This document shows positions 27,830-37,924 of a stretch of 60,890 nucleotides of DNA, one piece after another. The position numbers and the translations under genes were made by a program. How positions within the stretch are numbered: position 1 is the stretch's first letter; each line of letters opens with the position of its first letter. The notes under the pieces are model-generated. The model was not told the DNA's origin, did no database searches, and worked only from the letters and a program-made list of their open reading frames with translations. Source of the DNA: Fidelibacterota bacterium (GTDB lineage Bacteria > Fidelibacterota > Marinisomatia > SCGC-AAA003-L08 > D37C17); NCBI GenBank assembly GCA_014381415.1, contig JACNLQ010000055.1:1-60890 (forward strand), in the 5' to 3' direction.

Positions 27830-29179
27830 TTACCGTCCGTTGCGCAGGAGGTCAGTTACCAGAAAGGCTAATTCAAGGCTCTGCTCATTATTCAGGCGGG
27901 GATCACAAGCTGTTTCATATCTAGCATTCAAATCCGAATCGCTGATTTTCCTGGCTCCACCCAGACATTCAGTAACATTATCACCGGTTAACTCGAAATG
28001 AACACCGCCGGGAATAGTTCCTTCAGCACGATGAATGGCAAAAAAGTGTTCCAATTCTTCCAAAATAGTATCAAAATGCCGCGTTTTATAGCCATTCTCA
28101 GTTTTATATGTATTTCCATGCATGGGGTCACACACCCAAAGAACCTTTTGACCACTTTCTTTAATTGCTTTAACGAGTGGTGGCAATTTACTGCGAACAG
28201 TGTCTGCACCCATTCGGGATATAAGAGTAAGTCTTCCCCAGTCATTTTCTGGATTTAGTTTTTCACAAAGGGAGATAAGTTCCTCATCATTAATTGAAGG
28301 GCCAACCTTTATGCCTATGGGGTTATCCACGCCTGAAAGGAATTCTACATGTGCACCATTGGGTTGGCGTGTACGGTCGCCAATCCAAAGAAAATGTGCT
28401 GAGCAATTATACCATTTATCGGTGATAGAATCTTGTCGTGTAAGTGCATGCTCATAGCCTAATAATAGAGCTTCATGGGATGTGAAAAATTCTGCTAATT
28501 TTAAAGCGGAAGTATTTTCTGAATTTATCCCGACCGCTTTCATAAAAGTAAGAGCATCATCTATACTACTGGCAATTTCTTCATATCGTTTACCCTGGGG
28601 AGATTGAGTAATAAATTCTTGATTCCACACATGGACTTTGTTTAAGTCTGCGAAACCACCAGTGGTAAATGCACGCAGCAGATTTAAAGTGGCAGCGGAT
28701 TGATTGTAGGTTCGCAATAATCGCTTAGGGTTTTGTTTACGGCTATCTTCATTAAAGTTTATATCATTTACTGCATCTCCGCGATAGGATGGAAGCTCAA
28801 TGCCATCACGTATTTCTGTATTAGATGACCGGGGTTTTGCAAACTGCCCGGCTATGCGCCCCAGTTTCACAACATTACATGAAGCGCCGTAGGTTAAAAC
28901 AACGGACATCTGCAGCAAAATTTTAAGTTTATCTCTTATAGAATCTGCCCGAAAATCATCGAAGGTTTCGGCACAGTCGCCACCCTGAATTAAAAATCCA
29001 TTACCCTGAGCAGCATCGCCAAGTTGTTGTTTTAATGCCCTTACTTCGCCGGCAAAAACGAGAGGTGGATAGCCTGATATTTCAGATATTACTTTTGAAT
29101 AGCTCTTAGAATTTTCCCAATCAGGTTGTTGTGCTGCAGTTAATTTCTTCCAACTTTCTGGTGTCCATGAATTTCCCAT
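27830..29179 (-). CDS. aroF: Class II (plant-type) DAHP synthase
   Basis: 449 residues. First step of the shikimate pathway, joining PEP and erythrose-4-phosphate. Class II features: the start WTPESWKKLTAAQQPDW, GGDCAETFDDF (metal-ligand Cys), KLGRIAGQFAKPRS, LPSYRGDAVN, TYNQSAATLNLLRAF, WVCDPMHGNT and FELTGDNVTECLGG. Not homologous in sequence to AroG/F/H of E. coli. Single gene, not beside other aro genes here. Confidence 0.96.
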   Translation of the reverse strand: MGNSWTPESWKKLTAAQQPDWENSKSYSKVISEISGYPPLVFAGEVRALKQQLGDAAQGNGFLIQGGDCAETFDDFRADSIRDKLKILLQMSVVLTYGASCNVVKLGRIAGQFAKPRSSNTEIRDGIELPSYRGDAVNDINFNEDSRKQNPKRLLRTYNQSAATLNLLRAFTTGGFADLNKVHVWNQEFITQSPQGKRYEEIASSIDDALTFMKAVGINSENTSALKLAEFFTSHEALLLGYEHALTRQDSITDKWYNCSAHFLWIGDRTRQPNGAHVEFLSGVDNPIGIKVGPSINDEELISLCEKLNPENDWGRLTLISRMGADTVRSKLPPLVKAIKESGQKVLWVCDPMHGNTYKTENGYKTRHFDTILEELEHFFAIHRAEGTIPGGVHFELTGDNVTECLGGARKISDSDLNARYETACDPRLNNEQSLELAFLVTDLLRNGR

Positions 29180-29373
29180 ATAGAAAAATTACGAATAGTA
29201 ATTGAGAAAGAATGAGCTTTTTATATCCAATATTAAACAATCGTTTTGAACATATGTGAGGTAAACAGCGAATATTTAAAATATCCATTGAGATTCTTTT
29301 CTTTATAATCTTAAATTTACCACCATTTTTTAATATGCATTTATCTAACTTTAAATTCAAATAAGGAATATTC

Positions 29374-30072
29374 ATGAAAATATTAATTCCACCAAGCGAG
29401 GGAAAGGCAAAAGTTAAACCAGGGAAAACTCTTTTTTCAGAAACCAATTTTCGGTTTAAGAGAGAAGTTAATCAAGTTGTACGGTTGCTGGAGTTAATTG
29501 ATGATGAAGACTTATCCTCTGTTTATGGAACATCACCAGAAAAAGCCTTAATGTTTCACCGGCAAAATCAAGATGCATTTAACAGCCGCTGTGCTCCAGC
29601 CATAGAACGATATACAGGAGTAGTATATGAGCACATTGGTTGGTCCACGCTTTCAGAAAAAGCAAAAAATTACATGGAAAAGTATATCTATATTTTCAGT
29701 GGTTTATTTGGATTGTTAACTCCAAAAACACCTATACCAGACTATAAGCTTAAAATGAATGTTCTGTCACTTCAGCATCATTGGAATCCTGTACTTACAG
29801 AAACTCTAAAAGATGAAAAAGTTATTGTTGACCTTTTACCACAGGTACACAGAAAGGCATATAAGCCAAATAAGGAAAATGTAATCCCCGTAGATTTTCA
29901 AATAACCAATAAAGATAAAAAATCTGCTGCAGGGCATTTTGGCAAAGCGGTAAAGGGAGAATTTATTCGATATATTGCCGAAAATAATATAACCGATATA
30001 GAGGGTTTTTCCGGATTTGAATATGAAGGCTTCAAATGGGATGGAGCCTCCTTTGTAAAAGAAAATAGTTAA
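29374..30072 (+). CDS. yaaA: YaaA/DUF328 family protein (peroxide-stress)
   Basis: 232 residues. N-terminus MKILIPPSEGKA is the family hallmark (KILIPPAKTL in E. coli), and VVDLLPQVHRKA-like, YKAAKGHFGK-like (AAGHFGKAVKGEFIRYI) and the ending GFSGFEYEGFKWDG fit. E. coli YaaA lowers free iron and protects DNA during peroxide stress and binds DNA. Own promoter region (TATAATCTTAAATTTACC at about 29305) and divergent from DAHP synthase. Confidence 0.88.
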   Translation: MKILIPPSEGKAKVKPGKTLFSETNFRFKREVNQVVRLLELIDDEDLSSVYGTSPEKALMFHRQNQDAFNSRCAPAIERYTGVVYEHIGWSTLSEKAKNYMEKYIYIFSGLFGLLTPKTPIPDYKLKMNVLSLQHHWNPVLTETLKDEKVIVDLLPQVHRKAYKPNKENVIPVDFQITNKDKKSAAGHFGKAVKGEFIRYIAENNITDIEGFSGFEYEGFKWDGASFVKENS

Positions 30073-30140
30073 TAATCAGGAACAAATTATAATCGTATCA
30101 ATTAACAGCTGTTTACTAAAGTTAAATAGGAATTACCACA

Positions 30141-31085
30141 ATGATAAAAGTTGAAAATCTATCCAAGTTCTACGGTGATGTTAAGGCCGTTAAATCTATC
30201 AATTTTGAATTAAACGATGGCGAGATTGTTGGATTTTTAGGAGCAAACGGTGCAGGGAAATCTACAACATTAAAAGTGATGACTGGGTACCTTACACCAA
30301 CAGCAGGAAATGTATATGTAAACGATTTGGATATTCAATCCAATACTCTGGAAATCCAAAAACAAATCGGTTACCTTCCGGAATTGAACCCCCTTTATGC
30401 CGAGATGCGCGTTTATGATTTGCTAGAATTCACCGGTAATATCCGTAACATAACCGGTAAAGCATTTAAAAATTCTTTGGCTCGAGTTGTAGAACAATGT
30501 GGATTAAAAGGAGTCATTCATCGAATGGTTTCAGAATGTTCAAAGGGTTACAAACAGAGAATTGGCTTGGCATGTGCAATGATTCATGATCCTAAAATTC
30601 TAATACTGGATGAGCCGGTTACAGGTCTCGACCCAAACCAGATTGTAGAAATTCGTAATCTTATTAAAGATTTGGGAACAGAAAAATTAGTGTTAATGTC
30701 CAGCCATATTCTACAGGAAATCCAGGCGACAGTAAATCGAATAATTATAATAAATAAAGGAGAAATTGTAGCGGATGGAACCAATGAAGAGCTTATGAGT
30801 GGATTTATGGGCAATACAAAACTAACTTTAGAAATTAAAAATGCAGAAGATGGTACTGTAAAAGCACTCACAGAAAAAATTCCATCTATTAGTTTAGTTG
30901 ATTCTACAACACGAAACGGTTCTCAAATTCTTCATTTAGAATATCCAAAAGAAAAAGATCCCAGAGAGGAGTTGTTTCGATATGCAATAGATTCCAATTG
31001 GGTGGTGACAGAGATGAGTCCACACAGTGTAAATCTAGAATCCATCTTCCGAACCCTAACAATGGAGGACACGGCAAATGCGTAA
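30141..31085 (+). CDS. gldA: ABC transporter ATPase, GldA-like
   Basis: 314 residues. Walker A GANGAGKSTTLK (36-47), signature CSKGYKQRIGLACA (SSGG variant), Walker B KILILDEPVTGLDP, switch His in MSSHIL; a C-terminal extra domain of about 90 residues. Belongs to the ABC-2 exporter group that includes the gliding protein GldA. Overlaps the permease by 8 nt. Gliding itself is not proven by this operon, since GldAFG-like exporters occur in non-gliders. Confidence 0.85.
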   Translation: MIKVENLSKFYGDVKAVKSINFELNDGEIVGFLGANGAGKSTTLKVMTGYLTPTAGNVYVNDLDIQSNTLEIQKQIGYLPELNPLYAEMRVYDLLEFTGNIRNITGKAFKNSLARVVEQCGLKGVIHRMVSECSKGYKQRIGLACAMIHDPKILILDEPVTGLDPNQIVEIRNLIKDLGTEKLVLMSSHILQEIQATVNRIIIINKGEIVADGTNEELMSGFMGNTKLTLEIKNAEDGTVKALTEKIPSISLVDSTTRNGSQILHLEYPKEKDPREELFRYAIDSNWVVTEMSPHSVNLESIFRTLTMEDTANA

Positions 31086-31791
31086 CCTGAAAGCAATTTA
31101 CCTTAAAGAAATGAAGTCCTATTTCAACAGTCCAATGGCTTATATTTTCCTGGTCATTTTCGCGGTTATTACAGGGTATTTTTTCACACGAACATTTTTC
31201 CTTTTTGATCAGTCAGATATGCGTTCACTGTTTAACATAATCCCACTGGTGTACCTCTTTTTTATACCGGCTATAACCATGAGTCTCATTGCCCGGGAAA
31301 AAAATCTGGGTACAATGGAAGTGATGTCTACTCTACCGTTAAGAGACCTGGATTTTGTTGCGGGAAAATTTCTGGCAGCTCTTAGCCTTGTCTTGGCGGG
31401 ATTATTAATTTCTCTGGTACACTTTTTTACTTTAACCCAAGTTGGGACGAACATTGATTATGGTGCCGTTTTCACAGGTTATTTAGGAATAGCTCTTGCG
31501 GGAGCAGTATATTCAGCTGTGGGTACTTTTGCCAGCAGCCTTACTGATAATCAAGTAGTTGCATTTATTATAGGAATTTTTATTGTGCTGATTTTCTTTT
31601 TGATGGATAAAATGCTCATGTTTGTTCCCACATCACTCACAGGGATTATACAGTTTCTCAGTGTTGACTATCATTTATCAAATATTTCAAGAGGAGTGAT
31701 TGACAGCAGAAATCTTATTTATTTTGCATCTGTTGTAGGATTATTTTTGTTCATGACAGTACGTATATTAGAAATTCGGAGGTGGAAATAA
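31078..31791 (+). CDS. gldF: ABC-2 type permease, GldF-like
   Basis: 237 residues, six membrane helices. MRNLKAIYLKEMKSYFNSPMAYIFLVIFAVITGYFF is the typical start, and SLIAREKNLGTMEVMSTLPLRDLDFVAGKFLAAL is the ABC-2 permease signature. Fused by overlap to the ATPase before it and, by a shared region, the GldG-like gene after it. Confidence 0.88.
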   Translation: MRNLKAIYLKEMKSYFNSPMAYIFLVIFAVITGYFFTRTFFLFDQSDMRSLFNIIPLVYLFFIPAITMSLIAREKNLGTMEVMSTLPLRDLDFVAGKFLAALSLVLAGLLISLVHFFTLTQVGTNIDYGAVFTGYLGIALAGAVYSAVGTFASSLTDNQVVAFIIGIFIVLIFFLMDKMLMFVPTSLTGIIQFLSVDYHLSNISRGVIDSRNLIYFASVVGLFLFMTVRILEIRRWK

Positions 31792-31793
31792 CA

Positions 31794-33323
31794 ATGAGTA
31801 CTCAAAATAAAAAATCGTTTTTAACGTATATTGGGATAGTTTTAGCTATTCTGGTTTTATTAAATATTGTATCCAGAAATTTGTTTTTCAGATGGGATTT
31901 GACTGAAAATAAAATGTACAGTTTGTCCGATTCCAGCAAATCAGTTGTTAGTAAAATTGATGATAGACTCACAATGAAAGTGTATTTTTCTGATAATCTC
32001 CCTGGGGAATATGGGAATAATCGCAGATATCTTCAGGATATTTTAGAAGAATATGCAGCGTACTCTAATGGGAATATCCATTTTGAATTCTATCATACAG
32101 ATGATGATGAAAAAATGCAGGAAGATGCACAGAAGTCAGGAATTCAACCGGTGCAATTACAAGTTATTGAAAATGATAATATTGAAGTAAAACGAGTTTA
32201 CATGGGTATGGCTTTCCTCTATGAAGATGCACGGGAGACTATTCCCGTAATTCAAACCACTACCGGGTTGGAATATGATATTACCACGAAAATAAAGAAA
32301 TTGGTAGATACCAATAAAGAGACTCTTGCCATCGCTAAAACTATAGGGCAAGAGCTACTTAAAAATGAAAATATCTCTCAACTTTTGTCACAACGCTATA
32401 ATATTCAAAATATTAATCTGAGTCAGGTAGTATCTGAAAATATCTCCTTACTATTAATAAATGGGGTAGAAGATTCATTAACCGTTGATGAGCGGCAAAA
32501 TTTAGAAGATTTTATTGCTCGGGGTGGGAATGTACTTTTAGCCCAGAATAGAATTAAAACGGATCTTGCTACTCAACAGGCAAGCCCAATAGAATCTGAT
32601 ATATATTCGTTGCTGGATAATTACGGGTTGCATATTGCACCCAATCTGGTTTTGGATCAGAATTGCGGCAAGGTGAATGTGCAGCAAAATTTGGGATTCA
32701 TTCGTATTCCAGTTCCTATGGATTATCCTTTTCTCCCTGTAATCAAAGAAGGAAGTTTTAATGATGAAATAGTAATGGTTAATGGATTAGAATCGTTGCG
32801 TTTGATGTTTCCGAGTGAGATTGTTATTAATGATAGTTTGTTAGTCGGGGATAATGTAAATCTCATTCCCTTATTTACAAGTTCAAATCGATCTACAGCA
32901 ATGGAAGAGTTTTTTAATTTAAATCCTGATCCCAAAGCGAATCCAGCTTTCCGCCAATTGAATGAAGCGGGCAAAGTGTTGGGTGCTTTGGCAGAAGTTA
33001 CCCATCCTGAAAATGGTACTTTAAGCCAATTAATTCTAATTCCTGACTCTAAATTTATTGCTGATGAAGGAGGTGGCGCAGCACCTGAAAATCATATTTT
33101 TGTAATGAATGCAGTGGATTATCTCTTAGGTGACCGGGAATTAATATCTCTCAGGAGCCGAGAAATTACAAACCGCCCATTGCAGGAATTGGAAGATGAT
33201 GTAAAATCAAGATGGAAATGGATTAATATATTGTTTCCATCTGTTCTAGTTGTGGCATTTGGCGGATTAAGAATGAGACGCGAAAAAAACCGCGCTAAAG
33301 TTTTGGAGGAAATCTATGGCTAA
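31794..33323 (+). CDS. gldG: GldG-like ABC-exporter auxiliary protein
   Basis: About 509 residues from ATG 31794, with GGAGG at 31778-31782; a GTG at 31782 lies inside that SD and is unlikely. Topology: N-terminal helix (YIGIVLAILVLLNIVS), a large periplasmic GldG/ABC_transp_aux domain (FRWDLTENKMYSLSDSSKSV; MKVYFSDNLPGEYGNNRRYLQDILEEYA; YLLGDRELISLRSRE near the end) and one C-terminal helix (WINILFPSVLVVAFGGLRMRR). Works with the ATPase and permease on an unknown substrate. Confidence 0.88.
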   Translation: MSTQNKKSFLTYIGIVLAILVLLNIVSRNLFFRWDLTENKMYSLSDSSKSVVSKIDDRLTMKVYFSDNLPGEYGNNRRYLQDILEEYAAYSNGNIHFEFYHTDDDEKMQEDAQKSGIQPVQLQVIENDNIEVKRVYMGMAFLYEDARETIPVIQTTTGLEYDITTKIKKLVDTNKETLAIAKTIGQELLKNENISQLLSQRYNIQNINLSQVVSENISLLLINGVEDSLTVDERQNLEDFIARGGNVLLAQNRIKTDLATQQASPIESDIYSLLDNYGLHIAPNLVLDQNCGKVNVQQNLGFIRIPVPMDYPFLPVIKEGSFNDEIVMVNGLESLRLMFPSEIVINDSLLVGDNVNLIPLFTSSNRSTAMEEFFNLNPDPKANPAFRQLNEAGKVLGALAEVTHPENGTLSQLILIPDSKFIADEGGGAAPENHIFVMNAVDYLLGDRELISLRSREITNRPLQELEDDVKSRWKWINILFPSVLVVAFGGLRMRREKNRAKVLEEIYG

Positions 33324-33894
33324 GAATGTACAAATTGCATTAATTGTTCTTATTGTATTTATAGGACTATATTTTTTAAATAAAAATTCTCAATCAAAAC
33401 ACAATAGTTCAACAGAAGCTATATTTTCTAATGACCCAGAAGATATTTTTAAATTTCTGATTCAAAATGGAGAAAAGGCAATTGAACTTGCCCGTGTGGA
33501 TACCCTGTGGAAAATTTCCGGAAATGATACATTAGAGGTTAAAGTTCGGTCAATGGATAACATGTTTGATAAGGTATTAAAAGTGAACAGGGGGACCATC
33601 ATTTCTGAAAACCCAGAAAAGTATGGTAAGTATTCTGTTGATGATTCCACCGGTACACATTTGGCTGTGATAGACTCTAAGGGTGAAACGGTAGGGTATT
33701 ATGTTTTCGGCCGATCAAAATCTGATTATTCCCGCAGCTATATTCGTATTGGTAGTGACCCTAATGTATATCTGGCTGATCAAAATGTCACCTATATGCT
33801 TTCCACCAATGAAACTTATTGGGGTGAAAAACCAAAAGTGGAAATCCCATCACCACCTCCTATTCAAATAGATACATCAGCTGTGATAAATTAA
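33316..33894 (+). CDS. DUF4340 domain protein of the GldAFG-like operon
   Basis: 192 residues. N-terminal membrane anchor (VQIALIVLIVFIGLYFLN) and an exported beta-rich domain with repeated strands (VKVRSMDNMFDKVLKVNRGTI; SKSDYSRSYIRIG; VYLADQNVTYML) ending in a Pro-rich tail. DUF4340 proteins follow GldG genes in many operons. Overlaps gldG by 8 nt, so it is the fourth subunit or accessory of the exporter. Confidence 0.8.
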   Translation: MAKNVQIALIVLIVFIGLYFLNKNSQSKHNSSTEAIFSNDPEDIFKFLIQNGEKAIELARVDTLWKISGNDTLEVKVRSMDNMFDKVLKVNRGTIISENPEKYGKYSVDDSTGTHLAVIDSKGETVGYYVFGRSKSDYSRSYIRIGSDPNVYLADQNVTYMLSTNETYWGEKPKVEIPSPPPIQIDTSAVIN

Positions 33895-33990
33895 TGAATA
33901 GTTTGAATTGTCCCAGTCTGGATTTTAAATAAAAACCTGTAAATAACTCTTTACCTCCTGCTATGAATTCATGTAGTTTTCAGGTTCCGC

Positions 33991-36834
33991 ATGAAACAGA
34001 AAAACAACAAATTTTTATTTGAAAACCACATATTTGTAAAGGGTGCCAGAGAGCATAACCTCCAAAATATCGATGTGGAAATCCCCCGGGATAAATTGGT
34101 GGTTATCACCGGCTTATCCGGATCAGGTAAATCATCCCTTGCTTTCGATACTATTTACGCCGAAGGTCAACGCCGATATGTAGAATCACTTTCTGCCTAT
34201 GCCCGGCAATTTCTGGGGCTTATGGAAAAACCAGATGTGGATTACATTGAAGGACTTTCACCTGCTATATCAATTGAACAAAAAACGTCCAGTAAAAATC
34301 CCCGCTCAACTGTAGGAACCATTACTGAAATTTATGATTATATGCGCCTGCTATTTGCCAGGATTGGCGTTCAGCATTGTAATAGTTGTGGTGGTCCTGT
34401 TAAAAGGCAAACTGTACAACAAATTGTAGATAAAATATTATCATTTAAAGATGGTACCAAATTTCAAGTTCTTGCCCCTGCTGTTCGGAGTCGAAAGGGC
34501 CAATTTAAAGATGTCCTGAATTCCATTGCCCAGGAAGGATTTGTGCGGGTTCGTATTGATGGAGAAGAAATGAATTTATCTAAAAAAATCGATTTAGAAA
34601 AAAATATTAAGCATGATATTGAAGTATTGGTAGATCGTCTCGTATCAAAAAAAGGTATTAAAGATAGATTGACCGGTTCAATTGAATTGGCATTAAAAGT
34701 GGGAAATGGATTGGTAATTATAGATGAAATTGGTAAAAAAGAACATCTTTACAGTGAATTTTTCTCCTGTCCCAAATGTGATATTTCATTTGAAGAACTC
34801 CAGCCAAGGGCATTTTCGTTCAACTCTCCCTTTGGAGCATGCAATGGCTGCGATGGATTGGGAACCAAAGTTTCCATTGATCCTGAATTGGTTATTCCCA
34901 ATCCCAAGAAGTCTCTCATTCAGGGAACTATAGATCCCATCGGTGAACAACCTCGTGGAAACTGGTACAGTGCAATTCTGAAAAGTTTGGCATTCCATTA
35001 TGATTTTAATTTTACAACTCCGTGGAAAAAATTAACGGAAGAAGTTCAGAATGTTCTCCTATATGGAACTCATCCTGGAGAGAAAATCACAATGTCCTAT
35101 CAGTCTGAAAAATTTAAGGGAGAATATAAAGGTAAATTTGAGGGGGTCATTCCTAATTTACAGCGTAGATACACCCAGACAAAATCAGGACAAATGCGGG
35201 ACTGGATAGAAAAATATATGGCCATTCAAAATTGCCAAGAATGTGGTGGTGCACGATTAAAGCCTGCCAGTCTGGCTGTAACGATTGGGAAAAAACATAT
35301 CCAAGAACTTACCAAAGAAACGGTTGGAATTTTGCATGAGTTTTTCAACAATATAAAATTATCCAAACGTGATGCTGAAATAGCAGAACAAATCATTAAG
35401 GAAATTAAATCCCGATTAAATTTTCTTGTAAATGTGGGATTGGATTATCTTACCCTTAATCGCTCATCCGGCACTTTGTCGGGAGGTGAATCACAACGAA
35501 TTCGATTGGCGACACAGATTGGTTCTCAGTTAGTAGGTGTACTATATATTTTAGATGAACCAACCATTGGTCTTCATCAGCGAGATAATCAAAGGTTGAT
35601 TAAAACGCTTCAGCATTTGCGGGATTTGGGAAATACAGTCATTGTTGTAGAGCATGATGAGAATACGATTCTTGCTGCGGATTGGGTGTTAGATTTAGGT
35701 CCCCGCGCCGGCACTCATGGTGGTAAAATAATTGCCAGTGGAACCCCCCAAGATATTATTGAAAATAAAAATTCACTCACAGGAAAATATCTAACGGGAC
35801 ATGCCAGTATTAAAGTGCAGAATAAACGCCAAAAGGGAAATGGAAAATTTTTAACCTTAATTGGTGCTACTGGAAATAATTTAAAAAATGTTACAGTGAA
35901 ATTCCCATTAGGAAAATTTACAAGTATTACTGGGGTATCAGGATCTGGTAAATCAAGCCTCATCAACCAAACTTTGTATCCCTTAATTTCTAGAGAATTA
36001 TACTCAAGTTTAAGGAAACCGCTGCATTTTGAATCTATAAAAGGGATGGTACATTTAGATAAGGTTATTGATATTAACCAATCTCCTATTGGGCGAACTC
36101 CTCGTTCCAACCCCGCTACATACACGGGAGTATTTACCCATATACGGGATTTATACAGCCAATTACCAGAATCGAAAATCCGGGGATATCAGCCTGGGAG
36201 ATTTTCCTTTAATGTAAAAGGCGGCCGCTGTGAAACTTGCCGAGGTGCTGGGCTCATTAAAATTGAAATGCACTTTTTAGCCGATATGTATGTTCAATGC
36301 GAGGAATGTAAAGGCAGAAGATATAATCGAGAAACACTTGAGATTTCCTTTAGAGGTAAAACAATCTCGGAAGTTTTGGAGTTAACTATTGAAGATGCAC
36401 TAAAGTTTTTTGAAAACCATCCTCAAATTAAACGAAAATTAGAAACTTTAAATAACGTAGGGTTGGGATATATTCATTTGGGACAACAAGCCACAACCCT
36501 TTCTGGCGGTGAATCTCAACGAGTGAAGCTGGCTGCTGAGCTATCTAGGGCAGGAACTGGAAGAACTCTGTATTTACTGGATGAGCCTACCACAGGTCTT
36601 CATTTTGAAGATGTAAAAATGCTGCTGCATGTCTTACATGGGTTAGTAAATAAAGGAAACACAGTTGTGGTGATTGAACATAATTTGGATGTAATTAAGT
36701 CATCAGATTGGATTATTGACTTGGGACCTGAAGGTGGAGAAGGCGGTGGCAATATTGTGGCTGAGGGTACACCAGAAATGGTGAGCAATGTGAAAGAATC
36801 TTATACAGGTGAGTTTTTGGCAGGGATACTTTAA
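33991..36834 (+). CDS. uvrA: Excinuclease ABC subunit A
   Basis: 947 residues, full length. Two ABC ATPase halves: Walker [21 protein letters not shown]-like at about 42 and [14 protein letters not shown] at about 650; two SGGESQR signatures; zinc motifs CNSCGG, CPKCD ... CNGCDGLG, and CETCRGAG ... CEECKGRRY. Damage recognition in nucleotide excision repair. Single gene with its own promoter. Confidence 0.97.
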   Translation: MKQKNNKFLFENHIFVKGAREHNLQNIDVEIPRDKLVVITGLSGSGKSSLAFDTIYAEGQRRYVESLSAYARQFLGLMEKPDVDYIEGLSPAISIEQKTSSKNPRSTVGTITEIYDYMRLLFARIGVQHCNSCGGPVKRQTVQQIVDKILSFKDGTKFQVLAPAVRSRKGQFKDVLNSIAQEGFVRVRIDGEEMNLSKKIDLEKNIKHDIEVLVDRLVSKKGIKDRLTGSIELALKVGNGLVIIDEIGKKEHLYSEFFSCPKCDISFEELQPRAFSFNSPFGACNGCDGLGTKVSIDPELVIPNPKKSLIQGTIDPIGEQPRGNWYSAILKSLAFHYDFNFTTPWKKLTEEVQNVLLYGTHPGEKITMSYQSEKFKGEYKGKFEGVIPNLQRRYTQTKSGQMRDWIEKYMAIQNCQECGGARLKPASLAVTIGKKHIQELTKETVGILHEFFNNIKLSKRDAEIAEQIIKEIKSRLNFLVNVGLDYLTLNRSSGTLSGGESQRIRLATQIGSQLVGVLYILDEPTIGLHQRDNQRLIKTLQHLRDLGNTVIVVEHDENTILAADWVLDLGPRAGTHGGKIIASGTPQDIIENKNSLTGKYLTGHASIKVQNKRQKGNGKFLTLIGATGNNLKNVTVKFPLGKFTSITGVSGSGKSSLINQTLYPLISRELYSSLRKPLHFESIKGMVHLDKVIDINQSPIGRTPRSNPATYTGVFTHIRDLYSQLPESKIRGYQPGRFSFNVKGGRCETCRGAGLIKIEMHFLADMYVQCEECKGRRYNRETLEISFRGKTISEVLELTIEDALKFFENHPQIKRKLETLNNVGLGYIHLGQQATTLSGGESQRVKLAAELSRAGTGRTLYLLDEPTTGLHFEDVKMLLHVLHGLVNKGNTVVVIEHNLDVIKSSDWIIDLGPEGGEGGGNIVAEGTPEMVSNVKESYTGEFLAGIL

Positions 36835-36915
36835 TCTGGGTTCTTGGTACTTGGTTCTGCCTGTTCGGCATAGTGGAATGTAGATGGGGATTAAAGGATA
36901 TGAATATTTCAATTA

Positions 36916-36982
36916 ACCTACCATTTAAGGTGGTGATTCCAAACCACAACCACCCAGGGCTTCAGTCCCAATGACTTAAGTC
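36916..36982. repeat. REP-like intergenic palindromes
   Basis: Contains ACCATTTAAGGTGGT (36919 region), CCAGGGCTTCAGTCCC and a perfect GACTTAAGTC (36973-36982) that ends on the base before the FliG-like stop codon. The minus-strand series GACTTAAGTC - GGGACTGAAGCCC - CACCACCTTAAATGG looks like a dispersed element. No terminator-like T-run, so it is not the end signal of either gene. From recollection rather than a search. Confidence 0.45.
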
Positions 36983-37921
36983 TTACTCTTTAACTTCGGG
37001 TGCAGCTAATACATCTTCAATATTTAAATCACCACTCTCAATTTTTTTCTGAAGCTGATCTTTAATTTTTGCTTTAGATTCATCAATTTCCCGTTTTGAT
37101 ACATTGTCATCGGGAGTTTTTGGGGTAAACATAGCTTGTTTTTTCCCGGGAAGGTATCCCTGTAATTTTTCAACTTGTTCGGGTTCAGCATCGGCTAAGG
37201 CTGTTGCCATTATTTCCAAATCAATTTCTGGGTCACCCCAAAAAGTGGCAGCAATACTATCTGGCATCGCGATTACATCATCAAATAATAAAAAGTATTT
37301 TTTCACCTCATTAAGTAAATCGGGATTATCCAACTTCATTTGCTCTAAATAATTTTTAGCGTCATCTTCGGGCATTTTTCCGAGCATTTCTGAAACAGAT
37401 TTTCCACCGCCTCGTGAAAATTCAACTGGTTCTGGAATAAAGGCCGTTTTCTTTTTAAGTTCTTTGGCTATTTGTATAATTGCTTCTAGAGGAATATCCT
37501 TTAATTCACCAGTTTGTAAAACAATTTTATTCTGCTTTTCAGTGCTAACTTTAGACAAGAATGTCATCCTTTTTTCATTATCAACCTGTTCTAATGCCAA
37601 AGCTATTACTCGAGGTTTTTCTGGTGACAATAATACATATAACTGCTCATCATCTAATGCTTCGAGAAATTCAAACATTTTTTCACTACTTGTTTGATCT
37701 TTGTACTTCTCATTTGAAAGCATTTTGAAATAATAATCTTCTAACACTTCTTTTTTTACAGCAGTAGGAACATCATTTCTCAAAAGTTTAGCATGATCTC
37801 TAATTTTATAAAACTCAGCTTCAGGGATATCCCTAAACATATTGATAGATAAGGAATCTCCCAAAATATCAAATATAATTGCCACCTTATCGTAACCGGA
37901 TAATTCTTCTAAAGTCTTCAT
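36983..37921 (-). CDS. FliG-like motor-switch protein
   Basis: 312 residues, close to FliG length, with all three parts. N domain (YDKVAIIFDILGDSLSINMFRDIPEAEFYKI), middle domain (EQLYVLLSPEKPRVIALALEQVDNEKRMTFLSKV, where flagellar FliG has EHPQTIA) and C-terminal torque domain (GGGKSVSEMLGKMPEDDAKNYLEQM, YFLLFDDVIAMPD, ALADAEPEQVEKL, RREIDES-type helix and IESGDLNIED). Flagellar FliG couples MotA to the C-ring. Last gene of the motor operon, 3 nt after the FliF-like gene. Sequence is diverged; a role in a non-flagellar machine is inferred. Confidence 0.82.
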   Translation of the reverse strand: MKTLEELSGYDKVAIIFDILGDSLSINMFRDIPEAEFYKIRDHAKLLRNDVPTAVKKEVLEDYYFKMLSNEKYKDQTSSEKMFEFLEALDDEQLYVLLSPEKPRVIALALEQVDNEKRMTFLSKVSTEKQNKIVLQTGELKDIPLEAIIQIAKELKKKTAFIPEPVEFSRGGGKSVSEMLGKMPEDDAKNYLEQMKLDNPDLLNEVKKYFLLFDDVIAMPDSIAATFWGDPEIDLEIMATALADAEPEQVEKLQGYLPGKKQAMFTPKTPDDNVSKREIDESKAKIKDQLQKKIESGDLNIEDVLAAPEVKE

Positions 37922-37924
37922 AAT

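Noticed and set aside
30141-33894. Proof of gliding motility from the GldAFG-like operon
   Set aside because: GldAFG-type exporters occur in many non-gliding bacteria and no GldB/D/H/J-N are in the window.
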